This document shows, one piece after another, positions 43,623 to 51,891 of a stretch of DNA of 60,788 bases. The stretch is from positions 1-60,788 of the forward strand of contig JAJYNJ010000065.1 in the NCBI GenBank assembly GCA_021786385.1, given 5' to 3'. A program made the translations under genes and the position numbers. Position 1 is the stretch's first letter. Every line of letters begins with the position of its first letter. A model generated the notes under the pieces. That model saw nothing but the letters and a program-made list of their open reading frames with translations, was not told the origin of the DNA and did no database searches. The DNA is from Chloroflexota bacterium. GTDB lineage: Bacteria; Chloroflexota; Limnocylindria; Limnocylindrales; CSP1-4.

Positions 43623-44627
43623 TCAGGCGCGACGCCGGTACTGCTCTGCGGCCCGCTGCAGCTGCTCCGCGACGCTCGCGCGCAGCTCGGGCGGTTCCAG
43701 GACCTCGGCGTCCGCGCCCCAGCCCAGGATCCAGAGCTGGACCTCGTGGAGTCCGGCGACCCGGGCCCGCCAGAGCAGCGAGCCATCCGGTTCTCGCTCC
43801 AGTTGCTGGCTCGCGTGCCAGCGCGTCTCGGCCACGCGTCGGGCCACCTCCGGCTTGAACCGCACCACCACGCTCGTGAGCGGCTGGTCTGCGATCACAT
43901 CCCAACCACGGGCGAGCTCGGCAACCGTGCCGGCGCCCTCCGCCGGGTCGAACGTCTGCGGTGTGAGCGCCGCATCGCGGATCCGCTCGACCTTGAACGT
44001 CCGGCGCCCGCCGCGCTCTTCGTCGTAGCCGATCAGGTAGAGGGCGTGCGTGAGCGCCGACGGCTCGATCGCGTACGGCCGCACGCGGGCGCGTCGGATG
44101 CCTCGGGAGGGGTCGTAGGCGGCCGCGTCGTATTCGATCTGCACCACCCGTCCGCGTGCCCACGCCTCGGTGAGCGTGCGGAAGACCCGCGTGAAGCGCT
44201 GATCGGGCGGGCGAGTGGCCACGAGGTCGGCGGTCGCCTGGACATGGTCGGCGAGCACCTTGGGCAGCACCGCGGCGAGTTTCACGAACGCCCCGATCAG
44301 CTCCGTGTCGTACTCGTCACTGGCTTTGGCCAAGACGCGCGCCGCGAGGAAGAGCGTCATCGCCTCGTGGAGCGTCAGGTCGAGCGGCGGCAGGAAGGCG
44401 CCTTCGGCGAGGCCGAAGCGGCCACCGTCCTGCCAGATCGGTAGTCCGGCGTCGCGCTCCATCGCGGCCAAGTCGCGGTAGACCGTCCGCTTCGAGACCC
44501 CGACCAGATCGGCGACGGCGCCCGCCGCGATCCCGTCCTGGTGCTGGTGCAGGACCCGGGCGATCTTCAGGTAGCGGGCGGCGCGGTCCCACTTCAGGCC
44601 CGCCCGATCGTCGCGGGTGACGCTCAT
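43623..44627 (-). CDS. WYL-domain transcriptional regulator
   Basis: A 334-residue regulator. An N-terminal winged helix (YLKIARVLHQHQDG, then VADLVGVSKRTVYRDLAAMERDAGLPI) is followed by a WYL domain (RRARVRPYAIEPSALTHALYLIGYDEERGGRRTFKVERI) and a C-terminal WCX extension. Such proteins sense a ligand, often nucleic acid or nucleotides. AGGAG lies 7 nt before ATG 44627. No CRISPR or defence genes are close by. Confidence 0.9.
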   Translation of the reverse strand: MSVTRDDRAGLKWDRAARYLKIARVLHQHQDGIAAGAVADLVGVSKRTVYRDLAAMERDAGLPIWQDGGRFGLAEGAFLPPLDLTLHEAMTLFLAARVLAKASDEYDTELIGAFVKLAAVLPKVLADHVQATADLVATRPPDQRFTRVFRTLTEAWARGRVVQIEYDAAAYDPSRGIRRARVRPYAIEPSALTHALYLIGYDEERGGRRTFKVERIRDAALTPQTFDPAEGAGTVAELARGWDVIADQPLTSVVVRFKPEVARRVAETRWHASQQLEREPDGSLLWRARVAGLHEVQLWILGWGADAEVLEPPELRASVAEQLQRAAEQYRRRA

Positions 44628-44672
44628 GCCGAAGCTCCTGGAGTGTTCATGGGCATGCCGATCTTCGAGACG

Positions 44673-45944
44673 TCACGGCGTTGGGGCCCGGATCGGTGCT
44701 GGCGTGTCGAGCCGGCGCACCGTGAGGGTCGCCTGGAGCGTCGCCTGGAGTCCGGTCGGCCAGCCGCTGGGAACCAACCCCTCGACCGAGACCGATGCCA
44801 TCGCGAGCTCGTCGTCCGGTGTGACCCACCAGTCGAGGCTGCCGCGCCAGTCCGCGATGGCTGGCGTGTCCGCGAGCGGGGCCTGCCCGAGCAGCCAGCG
44901 CAACGGCCGGAACGCCTGGAGGGCGATCGAGCCGCCCGCCAACAGCCGGCAGTGACGGGTGCTGGCACCGTCGACCAGCTCGAACCCAACGTCCTCGGCG
45001 GCGAGGCGCGCCGGCCCCGAGAGTGCGACCCGGATCACCTCGGAGTCGAGCGTCGCGCGGTCCTGCACGACCACGGGCGCGGGCGTCGCCCCGACCGGGA
45101 CGTATGGCACGATCCGTTCCTGGAGTGGGACCGTGGTCCAGGCGGCCGCGCCGGACCGCAGCCAGGCGGCCGCTCCGACCCGCGCGTAAGCGAGCGACGC
45201 GGCTTCGCCGCCGGCCTCGACCGGCCAGCCAGTCAGCGTGGCGCTCCAGCGCTCGTCGTCGCCGACGCGCGTGCCGTGCAGTGCCACCGAGCCGATCTGG
45301 TGGCCGTCGACGCGGCCTACGGCGAGCAGCGACACGTCGGCGGCCGCCGCCGCGTGTGGCAGCGCCGCACAGGTCGGCGGGAACGCTGCGGGGCCGGGCC
45401 CGCGGGGTGATGCCGCAGCCGTGCCGCCGGGTGGCGAGACCGCGAGCGCCGTCGCGAGCACCGCGACGGCGGAGACCCCGGAGCCCACCGCGAGCAGCGC
45501 GATCGCGATCAGCGTCGCGAGCGCGAGCCGTACCCGTCGCACGGTGGTCACCCCCAGCACCCGCCGTGACAGGCCGAGGCCACCGAAGAGGGAGGCTGCG
45601 GCGAGCGCCAGGAACCAGCCGTACGCGTCTTCCGGAGACGGCAGGAGCGGCGCCACCCCCGGCTGGCGGAGCGCGGCGACGAGGCCACCGAATGAGGGCG
45701 CGAGCAACAGCAGCTCCAGGATGCCCAGCCACGCGACCGCGGCAAAGGCGCGCGGCCCACGGGCGAGCGGCGGCCAGACCAGCGCGACCAGCGACGCGAC
45801 CAGCCCGGCAAGCGGGCAGGCGGCGACGAGCACGGCGATCGGCACGCCTGGGCGGTACGCCAGAAGCACGGCGACCACGGCCGCTCCCCACAGGAGGGCC
45901 GCCACGGCGGCGAGGAGGCGAAGACGGATCGCGCGCACGCGCAC
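44673..45944 (-). CDS. uncharacterised polytopic membrane protein
   Basis: A 423-residue protein I cannot assign. Five or six helices occupy about residues 5-175 (LLAAVAALLWGAAVVAVLLAY; AVLVAACPLAGLVASLVALV; AVAWLGILELLLL; WFLALAAASLFGGLGL; LALATLIAIALLAVGSG). A region of about 240 residues follows, probably outside the cell, rich in short beta strands and with two Cys (PPTCAALP; TRHCRLL) that might bridge. GTG 45944 is leaderless. It is divergent from the SAM adenosyltransferase, start codons only 35 bp apart. Confidence 0.72.
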   Translation of the reverse strand: MRVRAIRLRLLAAVAALLWGAAVVAVLLAYRPGVPIAVLVAACPLAGLVASLVALVWPPLARGPRAFAAVAWLGILELLLLAPSFGGLVAALRQPGVAPLLPSPEDAYGWFLALAAASLFGGLGLSRRVLGVTTVRRVRLALATLIAIALLAVGSGVSAVAVLATALAVSPPGGTAAASPRGPGPAAFPPTCAALPHAAAAADVSLLAVGRVDGHQIGSVALHGTRVGDDERWSATLTGWPVEAGGEAASLAYARVGAAAWLRSGAAAWTTVPLQERIVPYVPVGATPAPVVVQDRATLDSEVIRVALSGPARLAAEDVGFELVDGASTRHCRLLAGGSIALQAFRPLRWLLGQAPLADTPAIADWRGSLDWWVTPDDELAMASVSVEGLVPSGWPTGLQATLQATLTVRRLDTPAPIRAPTP

Positions 45945-45950
45945 GGAGGC

Positions 45951-45956
45951 AGTGTA
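45951..45956 (-). promoter_or_regulatory. -10 box of a leaderless transcript (membrane protein)
   Basis: TACACT on the minus strand, 6 nt before GTG 45944. Confidence 0.6.
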
Positions 45957-45966
45957 CGGTCCGGGC

Positions 45967-45972
45967 TACCAT
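45967..45972 (+). promoter_or_regulatory. -10 box of a leaderless transcript (SAM adenosyltransferase)
   Basis: TACCAT, 7 nt before GTG 45980. It lies back to back with the TACACT box of the divergent gene. Confidence 0.6.
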
Positions 45973-45979
45973 CGGGTGA

Positions 45980-46882
45980 GTGTCTGTGACGTTCACCCGA
46001 CCGGTCCTGACGCCCGCAGCGGAGCGGGCGGCGCGCCGGCGCGCCGCGGCTCCCCTGGTCAGCCTGACCACCGACTTCGGCGCGCGCGACCCCTCTGCGG
46101 CGATCTGCCGCGGGGTCGTCCTCTCGATCGCGCCCCATGTGCGGCTCCTCGATGTCAGCCACGAGGTCGCGAAGTTCGCCGTCCTCGACGGCGCGCTCCT
46201 GCTCTGGTGCGCGCTGCCCTACCTCCCCGTGGGTGTCCATGTGGCGGTGGTCGACCCTGGGGTGGGTACGGCGCGGCTGCCGATCGGGATGCGCGTCGCG
46301 CGCGGTGACCTGCTGGTGGGGCCCGACAATGGCCTCCTGTTGCCCGCGGCCGAACGGCTGGGGGGCGTGGTCGCGGTGCACGCGCTGGAGGCCGCCGACT
46401 ACCGGCTGCCGGAGGTCAGTGCCTCGTTCCATGGGCGGGACATCTTCGCGCCCGCCGGGGCGCACCTGGCGCTGGGCGTGCCGCTCGAACGCTTCGGGCG
46501 CGCACTAGATCCCGCCGGTCTGGTGCGCGTCGATCTGCCAGCCCCCGAGTCGCTGCCGGGTGCGCTGGTCAGCGCTGGGATCTACGTCGATACGTTCGGG
46601 AACGTCAAGCTTGCGGGGGAACGTTCCGATCTGGAGGCGTCGCTTGGGCCGCTCGCCCCCGGCGACCCGCTCGCGTTGGAGATCGGCGGTCCAGCCGGGT
46701 CGACGCGCACGCTCGAGCTGCGCTGGCAGGAGACGTTTGGCGCGGCACCGGCCGGCACGCCACTTCTCTACGAGGATTCCTACGGGCGACTCTGCGTGGC
46801 CGTGAACCGGGGCGACGCCGCCTCTCAGCTGGGACTGCGGGCCGCCGACCGGCTCACGATCCGCCGCGCGTCGGGAAGCTGA
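45980..46882 (+). CDS. SAM hydroxide adenosyltransferase (DUF62 family)
   Basis: A 300-residue enzyme that hydrolyses S-adenosylmethionine to adenosine and methionine, related to fluorinase and chlorinase. Conserved blocks: SLTTDFGARDPSAA, DVSHEVAKF, VAVVDPGVGT, VGPDNGLLLPA, SFHGRDIFAPAGAHLA, then YVDTFGNVKLA and YEDSYGRLCVAVNRGDAA in the C-terminal domain. The physiological role of the family is not settled. It starts at GTG 45980 without a ribosome site and is convergent with the diguanylate cyclase gene. Confidence 0.93.
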   Translation: MSVTFTRPVLTPAAERAARRRAAAPLVSLTTDFGARDPSAAICRGVVLSIAPHVRLLDVSHEVAKFAVLDGALLLWCALPYLPVGVHVAVVDPGVGTARLPIGMRVARGDLLVGPDNGLLLPAAERLGGVVAVHALEAADYRLPEVSASFHGRDIFAPAGAHLALGVPLERFGRALDPAGLVRVDLPAPESLPGALVSAGIYVDTFGNVKLAGERSDLEASLGPLAPGDPLALEIGGPAGSTRTLELRWQETFGAAPAGTPLLYEDSYGRLCVAVNRGDAASQLGLRAADRLTIRRASGS

Positions 46883-47013
46883 TGCCGGCCCGCCCGGCCT
46901 GGCGCGCCGCCGCTCGTTCCTCGGCCGTGGACGTCTCGTCGAGCCCGAGCGGTGCATCTCCCGCGCGGCGCGTGCTCAGCGGCGCGCGGGCCGGCGCCGG
47001 ACCCGGGCAAGCT

Positions 47014-49890
47014 TCAGGAGGCGAGCGAGATCGGCTCGTCGACCGGTGTCGGGTTCGTGAATCGGAACTCGTTCGCCAGCGCCAGACCATCCTGCGCGGT
47101 GGAGATGCGTCCCCGGCCCGATCGCTTCGAAACGTAGCAGGCACGGTCGGCCGCCAGCAGGACCGCCTCCGGCTCCGTGCCGTCGGCGGGGTGCGTGGCG
47201 ATGCCGATCGAGCAAGTCATCGGGTGCGGGCCCAGTGCAGGACCCGCGGCGCCGATCGCCGCTCGCACCTTCTCCGCCACCGCATGTGCCCCGGCCGCGT
47301 CGGTGCCGGGCAGCAGCAGCGCGAACTCGTCGCCCCCGTAGCGGAACACCACGTCCGTCTCGCGCACGGCGGCACGGACGGCCCGTGCGATCCGGCGCAG
47401 CGCGTCGTCGCCCGCCTGGTGGCCCTGTGTGTCGTTGACGGCCTTGAAGTCGTCGAGGTCGACCATCAGCAGGCCAAACGGCTCGCCGCGAGCCACGGCC
47501 TGCGCGATCTGGCGATCGAAGGTGCCCTTGTTGCGGAGCCCGGTCAGGGCATCGGTCTCGGCGCGGATCTCCACGGCGCGATGCTCCTCGGCGTTCTGCA
47601 GGGCGATCGAGACCTGCGCGGCGAACAGCTGGACCAGATCGAACTCATCTGGCGTGAAGCGGTCGAGCGAGCCGGACCGCTCCAGGGTCAGGACGCCCGT
47701 GGGTCCACTCCGCCCGCGGAGCGGCACCGCGATCAGGCTGCCGTCAGGGGGCTCGGGCTCGGCGACCCTGCGGATCCGGGGATCGCTGCGCGTGTCGTGG
47801 ACGAGCTGCGGCTCGTTGTGCCGGACCACCCAGGTCGAGATGCCCTCCTCGCCCGGGTCGCGGTCCTGCGCATACCGGTCCGTGTGAGCGCCGATCGCGA
47901 CCAACGTTCGCAGCAGCCCGGTCGCAGGATCGACGGCGGCGATGGCGAGCTCGTCGTACCGCACGAGCGCGGCCAGTCGTTGCGCGATCTGGTCCAATAC
48001 GCGCTTTGGATCGAGCGTCGTGAGGATCGACTCGGTGATCTGTAGCAGGATCTGCTGGCTGCGCAACTGGCGAGCGAGCGCCGCGGACTGCTCCCGGAGC
48101 CGTTCGGCGCTGTCCGCGCTCGCCATCGCGTGCGCGGCGAAGCTCGCGTAGATCTCCAGCAGCCGCAGGTCATCCGCACTGAACTGGTGGAGCCCGAGTT
48201 TCGAGAGCACCAGGACGCCCAGCACCTCGTCTTCGTAGATCATCGGCGCGAGGAGCATCGACTCGGCGAGGTCCGCTGCCGTACCGGGGATCGTGGTCGC
48301 GCGCGGATCGTTGGCCGCATCGTCGATCAGCTGCGCGGTTCCGTGCTCGGCGACCCAGCCGGTGAGTCCCACCCCGATGCGCGTGCGCAGCTGTTCGGGC
48401 GTCTCGTCCACGTAGTCGCCCACCTGCCCGCGCATGGCCACCGCCACCAGCTCGCCATCGGCGTGGAGCCGGTAGACCCGCACGTTGTGGTAGTCGATCA
48501 GCTGGCGGAGCTCCGTGGCGATCGCGATCCCGATCTCGTGCACGGTGGTGAGCCGGTTGAGACGGTTGCCCAGCTGCTGGATCGAGCGCAGCTGCGCGGC
48601 CCAGCGCGCCATCTGCGCGTACTGCTCGCGCAGTCGTTCCGTGGCATCGACGTTCGCCATCGCCTGCGCGGCGAAGCTCGCGTAGATCTCCAACAGCCGC
48701 AGGTCATCTTCCGTGAACTGGCGCAGGCCGAGCTTCGAGAGGACCAGGACTCCCAGCACCTCGTCTTCGAAGAGCATCGGCGCGATCAGCATCGACTCGT
48801 CGAGGTCCGCTTGCGTGCCGGGGATGGTGGCTGCTCGCGGGTCGTGCGCGGCATCGTGCACCAGGAGCGCCTGGCGCTGGGCGGCCGCCCACCCCGTCAG
48901 GCCCCGGCCCACTCGTGTCGCGAGCTGCTCGGGCGTCTCGTCCACGTACTCGCCCACGCGGCCGCGCATCGCGACAGGCACGAGGTCGGTCCCGTTGACG
49001 AGGCGGTAGACCCGCACGTTGTGGTAGTCGATCAGCGCCTGCAGCTCGCCGGCGATCGCCGCGCCGACCTCGCGCACGGTTCCCAGCCGGCTCAGGCGCA
49101 CGCCGAGTTGTTGGATCGACCGCAGCTGCGCGGCCCAGCGCGCCATGCGGAGGTAGTCGCGGGCGTTGCGGACCACGGCACCGGCCTTCGTCCCTAAGAC
49201 GCGCAGGGCCTCGCGCTCGGACGGCGCGTAGCGATGGGGCCGGTCGTGGTAGAGGGCCAGCGCGCCGATCGGCGTGCCGTCGGCGATCAGCGGCGTGACC
49301 GCGAGCGATCCGAACGCGTCGTCCGGTGTCGGCTCGAGAGCGGGTGCCGGGCCCGCGCCGGCGGTTCCCGGCCGTATGCAGACCCGGCCGGTCTTGATCG
49401 CCTCGCGGATCGCGGCGCCGCAGGGACCCGTCTGGACGCCCGAGAGGTAGGCCTGCGAAAGGCGGCGGCTCACCTGCGCGACGGGCGCGCCATCCGCGGC
49501 GTGCCGGAAGAGCGCACCCCGGTCGGCGGCGAAGAGGGTCATGGCCTGATCGAGCAGATCGCGCTCCACCGTGTCCGGATCCAGGCTGGAGCCGATGCGG
49601 GCCAGCACCTGATCGACCGCTGCCAGCCGTGCCGACGTCTCCTCCGGCGTCTCCGGGACATGTGCCGTGGGTGCGCCGCCCGGCGTGCCGACCGCTGGTT
49701 CCTGGAGCCCGGCCTCGTGCAGAAATGCCCGCAGCGTGTCGACGCGGTAGCGGCGATCGCCGCGCGCGTTGATGCGCATACAGGGGAGCCGCCCCTGCTC
49801 GCTCCAGGCGCGGACGGTGTTGGGGTGGACGCCCAAGATCCGCGCGGCAGCGGCAACGGAGACCGTCTCCTCTCCTGCCGGGCGCCCCAC
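47014..49890 (-). CDS. diguanylate cyclase with N-terminal HTH and four GAF domains
   Basis: A 958-residue signalling protein. Residues about 6-60 are a MerR/excisionase-like helix-turn-helix (SVAAAARILGVHPNTVRAW, then RRYRVDTLRAFL). Four GAF-like domains follow; the second and third are near copies of each other (178-residue period). The C-terminal GGDEF domain has DALTGLRNKGTFDRQ and the active site RYGGDEFALLL, with an inhibitory I-site RETD five residues before it, so it should make cyclic di-GMP and be product-inhibited. GTG 49890 lies 6 nt after GGAGG. Binding DNA with this N-terminus is inference. Confidence 0.9.
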   Translation of the reverse strand: MGRPAGEETVSVAAAARILGVHPNTVRAWSEQGRLPCMRINARGDRRYRVDTLRAFLHEAGLQEPAVGTPGGAPTAHVPETPEETSARLAAVDQVLARIGSSLDPDTVERDLLDQAMTLFAADRGALFRHAADGAPVAQVSRRLSQAYLSGVQTGPCGAAIREAIKTGRVCIRPGTAGAGPAPALEPTPDDAFGSLAVTPLIADGTPIGALALYHDRPHRYAPSEREALRVLGTKAGAVVRNARDYLRMARWAAQLRSIQQLGVRLSRLGTVREVGAAIAGELQALIDYHNVRVYRLVNGTDLVPVAMRGRVGEYVDETPEQLATRVGRGLTGWAAAQRQALLVHDAAHDPRAATIPGTQADLDESMLIAPMLFEDEVLGVLVLSKLGLRQFTEDDLRLLEIYASFAAQAMANVDATERLREQYAQMARWAAQLRSIQQLGNRLNRLTTVHEIGIAIATELRQLIDYHNVRVYRLHADGELVAVAMRGQVGDYVDETPEQLRTRIGVGLTGWVAEHGTAQLIDDAANDPRATTIPGTAADLAESMLLAPMIYEDEVLGVLVLSKLGLHQFSADDLRLLEIYASFAAHAMASADSAERLREQSAALARQLRSQQILLQITESILTTLDPKRVLDQIAQRLAALVRYDELAIAAVDPATGLLRTLVAIGAHTDRYAQDRDPGEEGISTWVVRHNEPQLVHDTRSDPRIRRVAEPEPPDGSLIAVPLRGRSGPTGVLTLERSGSLDRFTPDEFDLVQLFAAQVSIALQNAEEHRAVEIRAETDALTGLRNKGTFDRQIAQAVARGEPFGLLMVDLDDFKAVNDTQGHQAGDDALRRIARAVRAAVRETDVVFRYGGDEFALLLPGTDAAGAHAVAEKVRAAIGAAGPALGPHPMTCSIGIATHPADGTEPEAVLLAADRACYVSKRSGRGRISTAQDGLALANEFRFTNPTPVDEPISLAS
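48120..49150 (-). repeat. 534-bp tandem duplication of a GAF domain
   Basis: Two in-frame 178-codon units in the diguanylate cyclase gene. Long identical stretches such as the codons for YASFAA and LIDYHNVRVYRL recur exactly 534 bp apart (for example 48126 and 48660). Confidence 0.8.
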
Positions 49891-50032
49891 GCGTGACCTC
49901 CGAACGACTCGTGCCGTTGACCTGCCAGAGCCTACGGGTCCTTCACAGAACCTCACAGCGGCCGGATGTACCGTGGTCGCGGTCTCCGATGGTCCCACTC
50001 GCGCGCCGGCGCCGCTGGCGCCGCGGCGCCGG

Positions 50033-50296
50033 TCAGCGTTCTTGCGTCAGCCTGACGTAGAGGATGGTGGCCCCCGCAGCCACGACGCCGAGCGCGATCA
50101 CCCCGATCGCCGCGAGGATCGGTTGCCCGACGAAACTGGGCGGGCTGCCGCTCGACCGCGTGTCGCCGACCCCGACCGGCTGCGGGGACGGCGAGACCGC
50201 GAGGACCGGCCCAGTCAGCACGACGAGGAAGACCGCCGTGGCCGCGGCGAGCAGCGCGCCCCGTAGGGGATGCCCGAGGCGCGCCCGCGCATTCAC
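50033..50296 (-). CDS. small secreted/membrane protein coupled to the GIDE-domain gene
   Basis: An 87-residue protein: an N-terminal signal-like helix (GALLAAATAVFLVVLTGPVLAVSP), a short Pro/Ser/Gly spacer, then a transmembrane helix (PILAAIGVIALGVVAAGATILYVRL) and a basic end. GTG 50296 overlaps the TGA of the upstream gene (GTGA). I do not recognise a family; a topology of mature N-terminus outside and C-terminus inside is likely. Confidence 0.6.
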   Translation of the reverse strand: MNARARLGHPLRGALLAAATAVFLVVLTGPVLAVSPSPQPVGVGDTRSSGSPPSFVGQPILAAIGVIALGVVAAGATILYVRLTQER

Positions 50297-51027
50297 CGCA
50301 GGAACCCCGCCACCGCGCCGCCGCCGGCGGCGACGAGCAAGAGGCCACCGGCTGCCAGCAGGGCGATAGCTTTGGCGGCCCGCATTCGGTCGGCGCCCCC
50401 TAGTACGCGCATCGCTTCCGGCAGATCGAGGGTGCAGACGACCAGAGGCCGGCCGGCGCCCGCCGTCAGCATCGGGCGCCCCCCCGCGTCGAGGGTGGGC
50501 ACGCCGGCCACGTACGCGTGCTCGACCGCCGAGATCTGCTCGATCAGGAGCCGCATCGGTCGCTCCGCAGGCGTCCCGGGCGGAGCATGTTCCGGCACCT
50601 CCCCTGCCGTGCCCAGCGATTCGCGGGGCAGCACCACCAGTCCCTCGTCGAGCGCCGCGACGTCGACGCCGACGTAGATGCCGCGGCCCGCGATGCCGAA
50701 CGGCACGGCGAGGCGCTGGTCTTCGATCGATTCCCAGCCGGACGCGGTCCCGAGTTGCACCCGTCGCCGCCGGTACACCAGGGGTCGGTCGTGTTCGTCG
50801 GGGAATTCCTCCGCGCTCGAGATGCGGCCGTGGGCGCGGACGTAGATCCGGCGCCCGGCACGCGCCGCGGCTTCGACCTCCTCCAGCGTCACCTCGGGGG
50901 CGCCCTGCAGGAGCCTGCCGACCCGGTACCCGAGGCCAAACCCGCGCAGCACCAGGGCGCCCAGGCCGAGCGCGACGATGCCGCAGATGGCGAGCAGGAG
51001 GACGATCACGTCGGGCGATGCTAGCAC
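50293..51027 (-). CDS. GIDE-domain (MULAN-like) membrane protein
   Basis: A 244-residue protein. An N-terminal helix (VIVLLLAICGIVALGLGALVL) and a C-terminal helix (AIALLAAGGLLLVAAGGGAVAGF) bracket a domain with the pattern of GIDE domains: YVRAHGRISS, RPLVYRRRRVQ, WESIEDQRLAVPFGIAGRGIYVGVDV. In eukaryotes this domain belongs to a mitochondrial E3 ligase; bacterial versions have no RING and no known function. GTG 51027 is taken; GTG 51009 lies 8 nt after a TAGCAT box and may be the true leaderless start. Confidence 0.72.
   Translation of the reverse strand: MLASPDVIVLLLAICGIVALGLGALVLRGFGLGYRVGRLLQGAPEVTLEEVEAAARAGRRIYVRAHGRISSAEEFPDEHDRPLVYRRRRVQLGTASGWESIEDQRLAVPFGIAGRGIYVGVDVAALDEGLVVLPRESLGTAGEVPEHAPPGTPAERPMRLLIEQISAVEHAYVAGVPTLDAGGRPMLTAGAGRPLVVCTLDLPEAMRVLGGADRMRAAKAIALLAAGGLLLVAAGGGAVAGFLR
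51018..51023 (-). promoter_or_regulatory. possible -10 box for GIDE-domain gene
   Basis: TAGCAT on the minus strand, 8 nt before GTG 51009. If used, the annotated start at 51027 would be upstream of transcription. Confidence 0.35.
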
Positions 51028-51041
51028 CCGGACACGAAATG

Positions 51042-51120
51042 GCCCGAAGGAACCTCCGCGAACTCACGTGGGCGTTGATGTCATCGCCGCCGTTAGTGAT
51101 CGCTCCTGACCCCTTCGGGC
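51042..51120 (-). other. 9-bp inverted repeat enclosing 61 nt, candidate structured element
   Basis: gcccgaagg (51042-51050) and ccttcgggc (51112-51120) are perfectly complementary. On the minus strand this lies just upstream of the GIDE gene. A second short repeat (AAGGTGG-TTCT-CCACCTT, 51156-51173) sits nearby. No known riboswitch class is recognised. Confidence 0.35.
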
Positions 51121-51249
51121 TTCGCGTACGCTAGCCACGGACGAGCGCGCTTGTCAAGGTGGTTCTCCACCTTCACGGGCGCTTCACGCGCACTTATCCA
51201 CCACGCGTCCACCGCTTGGCCGCGCCGCCCCGGGACCGCGCCGACCTCC

Positions 51250-51822
51250 CTACAGGGGGCGCCCCGACTGTGCATCGAAGGCGGCCAGCTGCCCACCGTA
51301 GCTCGTCAGCACCAACCGGCCACCGACGAGCTCCGCGCCGGTGACCACGTCGGAGTGCGCCAGCCGCCAGACGACCGTGCCGTCCGCCGCCACGGCGACG
51401 GTATCGATCTCGCTCTGGATCAGGACGTGGTCCAGTCGCGCGCTGCCGAGCACGTCGATGATCGGCGCTCCGCCCTCCCGCGACCAGCGCAGGTCGCCCG
51501 CGCGGGCGTCGAGGGCGTAGCAGCGGAACCCATACTTGGTGACGAGCAGCCCGGGCACATCCCAGAAGAACGCGGTGGGGCCGTCGAAGAGGGGCGACGC
51601 GAACCGCGCGGTCCAGCTGCCCCTGGGGCCTTCGACGCGCATCTCGGCCCGGCAGAGGCGGTCCGGCTCGGCGGCCACCAGTGGGCCATGGTCGGCCAGC
51701 CGCCCGCTGGCTTCGGAGAGTGCAAAGAGGTCCGCGGCACGACCCGTACCTGCCCAGCGGAACCGGACCGTCAGACCGCCCGGATAGCGGACTGTCGAGC
51801 GGTGGACGTCGGATTCGCTCAC
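51250..51822 (-). CDS. uncharacterised protein with beta-propeller-like strands
   Basis: A 190-residue protein without signal peptide or membrane helix. The second half has repeated motifs of the type GLLVTKYGFRCYALDARAGDLRW and GRLVLTSYGGQLAAFDAQSG, which resemble PQQ-type propeller blades, but there are too few for a full propeller. It starts at GTG 51822. I do not recognise the family. It lies alone between the GIDE-domain and YbaK-like genes on the same strand. Confidence 0.62.
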   Translation of the reverse strand: MSESDVHRSTVRYPGGLTVRFRWAGTGRAADLFALSEASGRLADHGPLVAAEPDRLCRAEMRVEGPRGSWTARFASPLFDGPTAFFWDVPGLLVTKYGFRCYALDARAGDLRWSREGGAPIIDVLGSARLDHVLIQSEIDTVAVAADGTVVWRLAHSDVVTGAELVGGRLVLTSYGGQLAAFDAQSGRPL

Positions 51823-51891
51823 GGCCGGCCGCTCACAGGGGTCGTTCAGGGCGCTCCTGCTCGCCCGGTCGGTCGATCTCGCCCGATCGCC

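Noticed and set aside
43623-44627. WYL regulator as a sign of a CRISPR or phage-defence island
   Set aside because: The neighbours are SRPBCC, a membrane protein and SAM adenosyltransferase; no defence genes are adjacent.
50033-51067. 344-residue minus-strand frame covering the GIDE gene
   Set aside because: Only its last 87 codons, after the GIDE stop, look coding (signal plus TM helix); the rest is a frame-shifted shadow of the GIDE gene.
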